The notes beneath the pieces are model-generated. The model had not been told where the DNA came from, made no database searches, and saw only the letters and a program-made list of their open reading frames with translations. Below, in pieces: positions 55,822 to 64,000 of a DNA stretch of 64,000 nt (positions are counted from its first letter, which is position 1; the number at the start of each line of letters is the position of its first letter). A program made the position numbers and the translations under genes. The stretch comes from Gammaproteobacteria bacterium (GTDB lineage Bacteria; Pseudomonadota; Gammaproteobacteria; Ga0077554; Ga007554), in NCBI GenBank assembly GCA_040183005.1, contig JAMPIW010000007.1, positions 62,001 through 126,000 on the forward strand. The letters are read 5' to 3'.

Positions 55822-57315
55822 ATGCCTTTGATGAAAGCTCTTTTTCTGCAAGCAAGCCAACGGTATTCTTGGCGAACATACGACAACAAGAAAAACCCCA
55901 TGCCTATTGTGCAATCACGTGTTAATGATAGCGCATCTGCCTTAACTGCAATCTTGCAGCGTGTCATTGACCCAGTAATCACGGCTGCTTCTCTCTTTGT
56001 TATCGCCTTCTTATATGGTGTGCCTTTTGAAAAGCCGTATGTAATTCTAGCGGTTATTGCGTTTTTGTTATCTCTAGTCATATTCAAGGAGACGGATCTT
56101 TGCCGGTCTTGGCGCGATGGAGGGTTGCGTGCTCAAAGCAGCTCGCTACTGATTTCATGGCTGGTGATGCTAGGTGTTTTACTGTTTCTTGGTTATGCCA
56201 CCAAGTCTTCCGAGGATTTTTCCCGGCGTGTGCTTCTGACGTGGTTTGCAGTTGTCCCCATACTGATTTTGTTCGGCCATTCCTGGGCAAGGTCGTGGCT
56301 TCGTAAATTTTATGCGGCTGAAAAAAATACCCGTTCGGTGGTGATTGCCGGGATGAGCGATATAGGGCTGCGTTTGGCGCGGCGGATCGCTGAAGATGTC
56401 CATTTGGGTATGTCTGTAAAGGGTTTTTTTGATGATAGAGCGGTTAGGCGCTTGGGTAATGGTGATGGTGCGCACGATAATTCGGTATTAGGGCGGCTGG
56501 AAGATTTGTCAGCATATGTCCATGGGAATAAAGTCGATCAGATTTATATCGCGCTTCCCATGATGCAGGAGGCGCGCATTATTAAGTTGTTGGATGACTT
56601 GCGCGATACGACGGTCTCCATTTACTTTATACCGGATATTTTTTTCTTCGATCTGATACAGGCGCGCGTTAGCGATGTGAGTGGAGTTCCTGTGGTTTCC
56701 GTCTGCGAAACACCTTTCAGCGGTTCACGGGGTCTTATCAAGCGCATGAGTGATCTGGTGGTTGCGAGTCTGATTCTTGTGTTGATCACACCATTGATGT
56801 TATTTATCGCATTGGGTGTAAAGATGAGCTCCCCTGGCCCGGTTTTATTTAAGCAGCGCCGCTACGGTCTGGATGGAGACGAAATTGTTGTGTATAAGTT
56901 TCGCTCCATGTCTGTCTGCGAGGATGGCGATAGTGTCGTCCAGGCGAGCCGCGGAGATGCGCGCATTACGGGTTTTGGCGCATTTTTGCGTCGTACGTCG
57001 CTGGATGAGTTGCCGCAGTTCATCAACGTGTTGCAGGGGCGCATGAGTGTCGTTGGCCCCCGGCCCCATGCCGTTGCCCACAATGAAACCTACCGTAAAC
57101 TGATTAAGGGATACATGGTGCGCCATAAGGTGCGGCCGGGCATCACGGGCTGGGCGCAGGTGAATGGACTGCGTGGGGAAACCGATACACTGGAGAAAAT
57201 GCAGGCCCGCATAGATCATGACCTGGACTATCTCAGGTATTGGTCCATGGCGCTGGATGTGAAAATCATATTCAAGACGATTGTTCTGGTATTCCTGGAT
57301 CGCCGCGCATATTAA
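55822..57315 (+). CDS. Undecaprenyl-phosphate sugar phosphotransferase (WcaJ-type)
   Basis: The product is 497 residues: N-terminal membrane helices, a central CoA-binding-like domain (SVVIAGMSDIGLRLARRI), one more helix pair, and the C-terminal transferase domain (KRMSDLVVASLILVLITPLM; SSPGPVLFKQRRYGLDG; RRTSLDELPQFINVLQGRMSVVGPRPH). It transfers a sugar phosphate onto undecaprenyl phosphate to start exopolysaccharide repeat assembly. Internal starts at 55831 and 55900 are possible. Confidence 0.92.
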   Translation: MPLMKALFLQASQRYSWRTYDNKKNPMPIVQSRVNDSASALTAILQRVIDPVITAASLFVIAFLYGVPFEKPYVILAVIAFLLSLVIFKETDLCRSWRDGGLRAQSSSLLISWLVMLGVLLFLGYATKSSEDFSRRVLLTWFAVVPILILFGHSWARSWLRKFYAAEKNTRSVVIAGMSDIGLRLARRIAEDVHLGMSVKGFFDDRAVRRLGNGDGAHDNSVLGRLEDLSAYVHGNKVDQIYIALPMMQEARIIKLLDDLRDTTVSIYFIPDIFFFDLIQARVSDVSGVPVVSVCETPFSGSRGLIKRMSDLVVASLILVLITPLMLFIALGVKMSSPGPVLFKQRRYGLDGDEIVVYKFRSMSVCEDGDSVVQASRGDARITGFGAFLRRTSLDELPQFINVLQGRMSVVGPRPHAVAHNETYRKLIKGYMVRHKVRPGITGWAQVNGLRGETDTLEKMQARIDHDLDYLRYWSMALDVKIIFKTIVLVFLDRRAY

Positions 57316-57436
57316 TATCGAGAAGGGTGCGTATAAAAACCACGCAATCCCGCACCTGTTTCCTGATGTTTTTAATCCCAGAAGAATAAACCCGCCAGTA
57401 AAATTAATGATAAAAAGTATCTTTGATATACACAAA

Positions 57437-58621
57437 ATGCGTGTGCTGACCCTGTTGTGCGGCATGTTCTTGATGTTGGGCAAGGCAAATGCTGCGCCTG
57501 GTGATACCGTTCAGCCTTATGTATCGGCCAGCGTTGTCCATGACACTAATCTGTTTCGTCTTTCCAGTGGCAGGGATCCACGACTTGTTCTTGGAAGTGA
57601 CAGCAAGTCCGACACGATTAAGCGTGTTGAGGCGGGGGTGGCTGTGGATTATGCGGTTGGCCGCCAGCAGATTGTATTGAAGGGGAGTGTCGTTCAGAAT
57701 TGGTTTGAACGTTTTAATTTTCTGAACTATGATGGCAGTGATGCACGTGCCACATGGAATTGGCAGTTAGGTAACTTGTGGCAAGGTGATCTTGGTTATA
57801 CTCATAGCCGCACTCTTGCATCCTTTAGCCAGATACAGGATCGGCTGCGGGCTATTCAGACCCAGCAGTCGGCTTTTGGCAGCGCTATCTACAAACTTGA
57901 CCCGGATTGGCGTGTTCGTACTGGGGTTAGATGGTACAGCCTCGAATCGGGATCGCCCCAAAGACGGTTTTTTAACCGTGAGGAAACTACCGCTTCAGTG
58001 GGTGTCGAGCATGTCAATGAAGCCAATAATTCTCTTGGTGTGGAAGCAAAATATACCGAGGCTCGTTTTCCCGATCGTGAAGTGACGCCTCTAAGTATCT
58101 TTGATAATGGTTATACGCAAACAGAATTGAACGCGGTTGCGGATTGGCGGTATAGCGGACAATCTCGCTTTCAGGGACGTTTAGGGTATGCCCAGAACCG
58201 GAATAAACATCTTTCCATGCGCGATTTTAATGGCGTCACTGGGCGTCTGGCATATGACTGGTCTGTTAGCGGGAAAACCTTGGTCAACACGGCGTTGTGG
58301 AGAGAAGTTGGTGCGATAGACAATGTCGTCAGCACCTATGTTGTGACCAAGGGCGCGAGTCTTGGCGTCTCGTGGTTTCCAGCCAGCAAAATATTCGTGA
58401 AAGGCGAAACAGCTTATAGGTGGTATGATTTCCTGAGTGGAGTGGGTTCGGGATCGCAGCGCAAAGATACTGTCCGTAGCATCAGCGCGTCGCTTGGTTA
58501 TTCCCCAGTGAGTAATGTACTGCTTTCCCTCGATGGTATCGCAGAAAAACGCGGTTCAACCATTGCCTTCTTCGATTATAGCGACGTCAATATCGCGGCA
58601 AGTATGAAAGTTACTTTTTAA
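57437..58621 (+). CDS. EpsL-like outer-membrane protein of exopolysaccharide export
   Basis: The product is 394 residues with a signal peptide (MRVLTLLCGMFLMLGKANA) and a beta-barrel-like remainder that begins APGDTVQPYVSASVVHDTNLFRLSSG and ends NIAASMKVTF. This fits the EpsL family of exosortase-linked polysaccharide loci, thought to be an outer-membrane barrel. The frame is open upstream, overlapping wcaJ; 57407 is another possible start. No polymerase, chain-length or export genes follow, so the locus looks incomplete here. Confidence 0.75.
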   Translation: MRVLTLLCGMFLMLGKANAAPGDTVQPYVSASVVHDTNLFRLSSGRDPRLVLGSDSKSDTIKRVEAGVAVDYAVGRQQIVLKGSVVQNWFERFNFLNYDGSDARATWNWQLGNLWQGDLGYTHSRTLASFSQIQDRLRAIQTQQSAFGSAIYKLDPDWRVRTGVRWYSLESGSPQRRFFNREETTASVGVEHVNEANNSLGVEAKYTEARFPDREVTPLSIFDNGYTQTELNAVADWRYSGQSRFQGRLGYAQNRNKHLSMRDFNGVTGRLAYDWSVSGKTLVNTALWREVGAIDNVVSTYVVTKGASLGVSWFPASKIFVKGETAYRWYDFLSGVGSGSQRKDTVRSISASLGYSPVSNVLLSLDGIAEKRGSTIAFFDYSDVNIAASMKVTF

Positions 58622-58739
58622 TCGGGCTACTTGGATCTGGCCCGCAACGGGTTAGGCGCCAGCTGCCCCGTTGATTCTCTCTTGTATCCCCCGCTCATTT
58701 GGGGTAGTTTTGGTTTTTTCCGCATTTTAGTTGAATCCA

Positions 58740-59618
58740 ATGAGCATACTGGTCAATAAATACACTAAAGTCATTTGCCAAGGCTTTACCGGGAAGCAAG
58801 GCACTTTTCATTCCGAACAGGCGCTCGCCTATGGCACCAACCTGGTGGGGGGGGTAACCCCCGGCAAGGGTGGTCAGATGCACTTGGATCGGCCGGTATT
58901 CAACACCGTGCGCGATGCGGTGCGGGAGACGGGCGCTGACGCCAGCATGATCTATGTGCCCGCAGCCCATGCGGCAGATGCGATACTGGAGGCGGCGGAT
59001 GCCGGCATCAAAGTTATCGCCTGTATCACCGAGGGGATTCCGGTGCAGGATATGCTCAAGGTCAAGGCGGCGCTACGCGCCTATGATGCGCGCCTGATTG
59101 GCCCGAATTGTCCGGGATTGATCACTCCCGGTGAGTGCAAAATCGGTATCATGCCTGGCGCCATACACAAACCTGGCTCTATCGGTATCGTATCGCGCTC
59201 CGGTACGCTCACGTATGAGGCGGTGCATCAGACCACGCTCAATGGCTTGGGGCAGAGCACATGCGTGGGCATAGGCGGCGACCCCATCCAGGGCATGAAT
59301 TTCGTCGATTGCCTCGCATTGTTTGAACAGGACCCTCAAACCAAGGGCATTATCATGGTGGGTGAAATCGGCGGCAGCGCCGAGGAAGAAGCAGCGGAGT
59401 TTATCAAGTATCACGTTACCAAGCCGGTGGTGGCCTATATCGCCGGCGTCACAGCCCCTCCCGGCAAGCGTATGGGGCATGCGGGCGCTATCATTTCCGG
59501 CGGCAAGGGTACGGCGGCGGAAAAATTTGCAGCACTGGAGGCGGCGGGTGTTGCTGTCGTGCATTCGCCTGCGGAGATGGGGGTGCGGATGCTGGAATGT
59601 GTTGGCCGCCAGCAGTGA
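58740..59618 (+). CDS. sucD: Succinyl-CoA ligase alpha subunit
   Basis: The product is 292 residues with [17 protein letters not shown] (CoA-binding), [20 protein letters not shown] and the phospho-His in [14 protein letters not shown]. It works in the TCA cycle with SucC. sucC, which normally precedes and overlaps it, is not in the window: the upstream gene is EpsL-like. A short hairpin (CAACGGG / CCCGTTG at 58645-58673) lies between. A TTG nine bases earlier is an alternative start. Confidence 0.95.
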   Translation: MSILVNKYTKVICQGFTGKQGTFHSEQALAYGTNLVGGVTPGKGGQMHLDRPVFNTVRDAVRETGADASMIYVPAAHAADAILEAADAGIKVIACITEGIPVQDMLKVKAALRAYDARLIGPNCPGLITPGECKIGIMPGAIHKPGSIGIVSRSGTLTYEAVHQTTLNGLGQSTCVGIGGDPIQGMNFVDCLALFEQDPQTKGIIMVGEIGGSAEEEAAEFIKYHVTKPVVAYIAGVTAPPGKRMGHAGAIISGGKGTAAEKFAALEAAGVAVVHSPAEMGVRMLECVGRQQ

Positions 59619-59685
59619 CTCCATTTCCAACGGTGAAGTTACAGGTCAGATTGATGGACTGTAATGTGGTTTGTATTGACAGGCA

Positions 59686-61332
59686 GTGATCGCATTGAAC
59701 CCACCCTCTAATACCGAGCATCCCCAGCTTCGCATCGTTATGGCCCAGCTCAATATGCGGGTTGGTGATATTGCCGGCAATGCCGCACAAGTTATTGCCG
59801 CCGCATGCCGGGCTCGCGATGAGCTGCATGCCGACGCCATCGTGTTCCCCGAATTGACGCTGACCGGCTATCCGCCCGAGGATCTGTTGCTGCGATCTGA
59901 GCTGCATAAGCGGGTGTTGCGCAGTCTGGAAGAGATCAAGCGCAAAGTTTCCGGCATCGATGTGATCGTCGGTTATCCCAGCCAGGAGTTAAGCGGGTTA
60001 CATAATTCCGCGTCCTTGATCTGTGACGGCAAAATTGTGGCTACCTATCACAAACAACATCTGCCCAATTACAGTGTGTTTGATGAGAAACGCTATTTTC
60101 AGCCCGGCAGCGAGCCCTGTGTTGTGACTATCAAGGGCGTGCCGGTCGGCATCACTATCTGTGAGGACATGTGGCATCCCGGACCGATGAGGCAGTCGTT
60201 TGATGCGGGTGCGCGGCTGATGCTAAATCTCAACGCCTCACCGTTTCATATCAGCAAGGGCCATGAGCGCGAGGAGGTGCTGCGGCAGCGCATCGGTGAA
60301 GGACCCATGCCGGTGATCTATGTGAATCTGGTGGGCGGCCAGGATGAGTTGGTCTTCGATGGTGAATCCCTGGTTATGGATGCCGATGGCAGTGTGGTAA
60401 TGCGTGGGGCGCCCTTTGCCGAAGCTTTGTATCCAGTGGATTTTCGCGTGGATGAAAAGATCACGCCCTTGCCAGGAGTTAATTGCTCACCGCTTCCAGT
60501 GGAGGAGAGCGTTTACAATGCGCTGGTGCTGGGGGTGCGTGACTATATCGAGAAAAACGGTTTCCGCGGTGTAGTGATAGGCTCATCGGGCGGTATAGAC
60601 TCGGCATTAACCCTGGCGATTGCCGTTGACGCAATCGGGGCGGCGCGGGTGGAGGCGGTGATGATGCCGTCGCGCTATACCGCGCAAATGAGCCTGGATG
60701 ATGCGCAGGCGCTGAGTCAGGCGCTGGGTATTGAGCATCATGTGATTTCCATCGAGCCGGTGTTTCAAAGCTTTCTCGATAGCCTCAAAGAGGAGTTCGC
60801 GGGGGTCCCGGTCGATACCACCGAAGAAAATATCCAGGCGCGTTGCCGGGGCGTGATATTGATGGCGATTTCCAACAAAAAGCGCAAAATCGTCCTGACC
60901 ACTGGCAACAAGAGTGAGATGGCAGTGGGTTATGCGACGCTTTATGGTGACATGGCGGGAGGGTTTGCGCCGATCAAGGATGTGCCCAAGACCTTGGTTT
61001 ACCGTTTGGCGGAGTACCGCAATTCAATGTCTCCGGTGATTCCGCGGCGTATTTTCGAGCGGCCGCCTTCGGCTGAGCTCGCGCCCGGCCAGAAAGACGA
61101 GGATTCCTTGCCGCCGTACCCAATATTGGATACGATTCTGGCAATGTATATCGAACAGGATAAATCCCTGGAAGATATCGTTGCAGCAGGGTTTGATGAG
61201 GCTACCGCGCAACGCGTGCTGGCGATGGTGAACCGCAATGAATACAAGCGCCGCCAGGCCCCGCCGGGCGTGAGGGTTACACGGCGGGCATTTGGGCGCG
61301 ACAGGCGTTATCCGATTACCGTTTTTTATTAA
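59686..61332 (+). CDS. nadE: Glutamine-dependent NAD synthetase
   Basis: The product is 548 residues with an N-terminal nitrilase glutaminase (Glu in VFPELTLTGYPPEDLLL, Lys, Cys in ICEDMWHPGP) and a C-terminal synthetase with PP-loop GSSGGIDSALTLAI and the TGNKSEMAVGYATLYGDMAGG signature. It makes NAD from nicotinic acid adenine dinucleotide using glutamine. The start codon is uncertain: GTG at 59686 is the frame start, but family members usually begin close to residue 15. Confidence 0.95.
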   Translation: MIALNPPSNTEHPQLRIVMAQLNMRVGDIAGNAAQVIAAACRARDELHADAIVFPELTLTGYPPEDLLLRSELHKRVLRSLEEIKRKVSGIDVIVGYPSQELSGLHNSASLICDGKIVATYHKQHLPNYSVFDEKRYFQPGSEPCVVTIKGVPVGITICEDMWHPGPMRQSFDAGARLMLNLNASPFHISKGHEREEVLRQRIGEGPMPVIYVNLVGGQDELVFDGESLVMDADGSVVMRGAPFAEALYPVDFRVDEKITPLPGVNCSPLPVEESVYNALVLGVRDYIEKNGFRGVVIGSSGGIDSALTLAIAVDAIGAARVEAVMMPSRYTAQMSLDDAQALSQALGIEHHVISIEPVFQSFLDSLKEEFAGVPVDTTEENIQARCRGVILMAISNKKRKIVLTTGNKSEMAVGYATLYGDMAGGFAPIKDVPKTLVYRLAEYRNSMSPVIPRRIFERPPSAELAPGQKDEDSLPPYPILDTILAMYIEQDKSLEDIVAAGFDEATAQRVLAMVNRNEYKRRQAPPGVRVTRRAFGRDRRYPITVFY

Positions 61333-61336
61333 GGAA

Positions 61337-61484
61337 GCTCTGAATAATTCCATCCAGGAATTCTCAGAGCACGAAAAGCAAAAAATGTGATTTTTGCTTT
61401 TCTTCATTTTTCAATCACTTGCCGTGATTGAAAAAAGTCGGCACGTCCGTGTGCCGGGGAACCTCTGAATGAATCAGAGGTTCC
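61337..61484. other. Chain of five hairpins between nadE and glnB
   Basis: Five stem-loops follow each other: 61337-61370 (GCTCTGA / TCAGAGC), 61373-61402 (GAAAAGCAAAAA / TTTTTGCTTTTC), 61407-61435 (TTTTTCAATCAC / GTGATTGAAAAA), 61439-61456 (CGGCAC / GTGCCG) and 61458-61484 (GGAACCTCTGA / TCAGAGGTTCC). The first or second may terminate nadE; the row as a whole would form a highly structured leader for glnB. Confidence 0.7.
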
Positions 61485-61499
61485 TTAACCATTTTTTAG

Positions 61500-61853
<354 letters not shown>

Positions 61854-61910
61854 TTTTGGATTTTTGCCCCGGTGGCCCGAGAGAGGCGAGTTCTGACAGA
61901 AGCCCTCGGT

Positions 61911-63167
61911 TTATGGCGCCCCGCAACATGGTCGAGAACGTTCGTATTCTTCGCTGATATGTAAAATTTCGGCTACGTCCCTGGGGTGGGCTTCTTCCCA
62001 CTCTTTTTGGCCCTTCTGAAGATTATTCAGATGTTCTTCGATATTCGCAGGTGTGATTTTTACCCCGAAGTCTTGGGGGGCAACACGACCCGTTGCATGA
62101 TAATCCAACACCCGATCCAGGACTAAATCACCCAAAGGTTTCTTGTAGTGTACTGACTCCCAGAACCATCGCATGCGCCCCTTTTCGTCGTTGGGTGCGG
62201 GCACTTCTTCCACAGACAGATCATTGTAACCACTGAAATCCCAGAGAGCGAAAGCGGGCTTGCCAGCCTTTTCCGCTTCCTCGGCATTGATACGCACAAG
62301 CATGCGTTTGATGTGCTCGAACCTGGACCATGCCCCTTTTATCCGTAAAGCTTCCCAGTGCCAGGCATGAGACGGAGAAATCAGTAATCTCAAGTCGATA
62401 TTGTCCCGGTATGCCATCCTCAATAACGTGCGGTAATGATTAAAAGAGGGATGTATGGCTGCTGCGCCAGACGGAGCATGCTCATTATTCTTGGTTGCAT
62501 ATTCATCTAGCCTTGCAAGCGTGCTTTTGGTGTATGCGACAAACGCCTTATGGTGTAAAAATTGCTCGGTTGTTCGATCCCAGCGCCCATCGTCGAACAG
62601 TGCGTCTTTAGTCCAGCCTTGCCGCCGAATGGTGCCAACGCTCGAACCCAGGACATCCCAGGAAAGTAATGTGGAAAGTTGCTGTGTCAGCCGCGCGCCT
62701 AAGTATGCAGTATTTGCGTCGCCGCTCGCCGTGACTGCTAGACGCGATTCAGAGAAAGCGCCGCCTGGTTTTTCAATGTTGAAAGACCGGAAATCCAGTG
62801 CTACTACCGCTAATTTCAGTGGTCGAGTGGCGTTGGCATGCTGAAAGTGGCGCAGTAATTCGTACATTCCCAAATCAGGCAGTGCTAAATTGTAGCACTG
62901 CTCTTTGCCCCACCCCGGGTGTTCGGGGGACAACCCTCGCCCTGATCGAGAAGTGCCGAGGATGACAGCGGTCGGTTTTATCCTTGAAATTTGATAGGCT
63001 TTGGTAAGCCTCAAATGACTAAGAAATTCAACTTTATCAACATTAAGCCCCGAAATTCTCGGACTTTGATAGAGGCTGTATGGGTCGATTAGCCAATTGA
63101 AGCCACTGATAAACGCAATTCCAGTTAGGAGCAGTGTGGCGTATGTCTTTAGGTAAGCTTTCCCCAT
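61911..63167 (-). CDS. Membrane-anchored protein of unknown function, partner of MBOAT acyltransferase
   Basis: The product is 418 residues with one N-terminal hydrophobic helix and a large periplasmic part. It contains AVILGTSRSGRGLSPEHPGW, a GxS-type motif where SGNH-like AlgJ/AlgX proteins carry the catalytic Ser, and WDFSGYNDLSVEEVPAPN towards the end. It lies seven bases after the MBOAT gene, the position of AlgJ/DltD/PatB-type partners, so it probably finishes O-acylation of a polysaccharide in the periplasm. No strict family match could be made by eye. Confidence 0.65.
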   Translation of the reverse strand: MGKAYLKTYATLLLTGIAFISGFNWLIDPYSLYQSPRISGLNVDKVEFLSHLRLTKAYQISRIKPTAVILGTSRSGRGLSPEHPGWGKEQCYNLALPDLGMYELLRHFQHANATRPLKLAVVALDFRSFNIEKPGGAFSESRLAVTASGDANTAYLGARLTQQLSTLLSWDVLGSSVGTIRRQGWTKDALFDDGRWDRTTEQFLHHKAFVAYTKSTLARLDEYATKNNEHAPSGAAAIHPSFNHYRTLLRMAYRDNIDLRLLISPSHAWHWEALRIKGAWSRFEHIKRMLVRINAEEAEKAGKPAFALWDFSGYNDLSVEEVPAPNDEKGRMRWFWESVHYKKPLGDLVLDRVLDYHATGRVAPQDFGVKITPANIEEHLNNLQKGQKEWEEAHPRDVAEILHISEEYERSRPCCGAP

Positions 63168-63174
63168 ATTGCTG

Positions 63175-64000
63175 TTAGAACTGGAAATAGAGGAATTCTG
63201 TAACCCGACCCAAGGACAAGATGCCGCAAAGGGTTATGACCGCCATCAACAGTGCCCAACGGTTGCTGGGTTGCCATGTTGATTTGCGCGTCATCGGGGA
63301 GTTCTCAATACCCGTTGGCTCCTCGTGATATCCCAGCGCGGGGGCATGCTCTGTCATCAGTTGCTGCGTATTGGGAGCTAAAAACGCGATTGCTGCCAAT
63401 GCCACCACCCAGGAATAAGTTGGCAGGAGCTGAATGTCTGCCTCGGTGGTGAATCGCAATGCCGATTGTTCGATCAGCCAGCTGAACGGCCCCATGTAAC
63501 CGGTGATCCCTGCTGGCAGTGTCATGCCATTAGCCCCTACCATTCCTTGCAGAATTTCAAATGCCGCATCCAAGCTCTGCGCACGGAAAAAAACCCAAGC
63601 CACGACAACTGCAATAAAGGTAAGTGAACCAGCCGCACATCGACCGAAGAAGGAGCTTTTGGATAAATCGTGTCCCAATGTTTGGCGTATTGTACGCCAC
63701 GCGTGATTGACGGCGAGATAGCAACCATGCAATCCGCCCCAGATTACAAAGGTCCAGCCTGCGCCATGCCACAGACCTCCTAGCAGCATTGTCGCCATTA
63801 AATTAATATAACGGTGAGCCGGGCCTTTGCGGTTGCCGCCCAGGGGAATGTAGAGATAATCGCGCAAGAACCTCGACAGCGTCATGTGCCAGCGGCGCCA
63901 GAATTCGATGATGTTAATTGCCTTGTAAGGGGAGTTAAAGTTCAGCGGCAGGGACACCCCAAACAGGCGTGATAGCCCAATTGCCATGTCTGAGTAGCCA
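63175..64000 (-). CDS. MBOAT-family O-acyltransferase (AlgI/PatA-like), 5' end outside window
   Basis: The frame is open to the right edge, reading GYSDMAIGLSRLFG at the border, a conserved MBOAT segment. The catalytic region is present: NIIEFWRRWHMTLSRFLRDY, YIPLGG, and the invariant His in GGLWHGAGWTFVIWGGLHG. The C-terminal membrane helices follow. Such enzymes move acetyl groups across the inner membrane for polysaccharide O-acetylation. It is first in an operon with the 61911 gene. Confidence 0.92.
   Translation of the reverse strand, partial: GYSDMAIGLSRLFGVSLPLNFNSPYKAINIIEFWRRWHMTLSRFLRDYLYIPLGGNRKGPAHRYINLMATMLLGGLWHGAGWTFVIWGGLHGCYLAVNHAWRTIRQTLGHDLSKSSFFGRCAAGSLTFIAVVVAWVFFRAQSLDAAFEILQGMVGANGMTLPAGITGYMGPFSWLIEQSALRFTTEADIQLLPTYSWVVALAAIAFLAPNTQQLMTEHAPALGYHEEPTGIENSPMTRKSTWQPSNRWALLMAVITLCGILSLGRVTEFLYFQF

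Overview
The window is bacterial chromosome, most probably from a gamma- or betaproteobacterium with a respiratory, possibly chemolithotrophic, lifestyle. The support is gene order (truA-trpF-trpB-trpA-accD, tRNA-Asn next to an aspartate aminotransferase and uvrB, sucD-nadE-glnB), a TonB-dependent receptor, a tripartite RND pump, an Mla-type lipid transporter and several multi-haem or outer-membrane c-type cytochromes. The species cannot be named from the sequence alone.

Layout. 1-1450: 3' end of a TonB-dependent receptor, then a small mono-haem cytochrome. 1792-4249 (minus): MlaE-like permease, MCE/MlaD protein and a lipoprotein, with no ATPase gene. 4435-9270: a CRISPR array of 68 repeats (67 spacers, 37-nt repeat) read on the minus strand from a leader beside cas2. 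9452-20360 (minus): a complete subtype I-C cas set (cas3, cas5, cas8c, cas7, cas4, cas1, cas2) headed by a WYL regulator. Two toxin-antitoxin-type gene pairs are embedded in it, hicB-hicA between cas7 and cas4, and MNT-HEPN between cas4 and cas1, together with a truncated second cas4 and a 113-bp duplication of the cas4/cas1 junction. 20446-26885: MFS transporter, small membrane protein, HDOD protein, tRNA-Asn, aspartate aminotransferase, uvrB. 26955-31899: a cytochrome locus (cytochrome-porin, haem-binding protein, NapC-type tetrahaem protein, cytochrome b) cut by an IS5-family element and ending in a response-regulator stub. 31942-39256: DUF11 fragment, orphan OmpR-type regulator, orphan JetD/DUF2220 (Wadjet subunit D-like) gene, hydrolase, DUF4105 and DUF3015 proteins, and an IS4-family element with a perfect 9-bp target duplication. 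39521-48674: peroxiredoxin, RND efflux pair, truA, trpFBA, accD. 49002-58621: surface polysaccharide genes (manC, cysC, rfbB, rfbA, rfbC, rfbD, a VanZ-like protein, a WcaJ-type transferase, an EpsL-like protein). 58740-61853: sucD without sucC, nadE, glnB. 61911-64000 (minus): a membrane-anchored protein and an MBOAT O-acyltransferase that runs off the window.

How it fits together. The cas genes would form one leftward transcription unit that includes both toxin-antitoxin-type pairs; hicA and cas4 share a stop/start overlap, so toxin and cas4 translation may be coupled. Loss or silencing of the operon would then also remove the antitoxins, an arrangement that could make the CRISPR system addictive or give it a fall-back abortive response. 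This is inference from gene order. The polysaccharide genes supply GDP-mannose and dTDP-rhamnose, and cysC could supply PAPS for sulfation. The cytochrome cluster could carry electrons between the outer membrane and the quinone pool.
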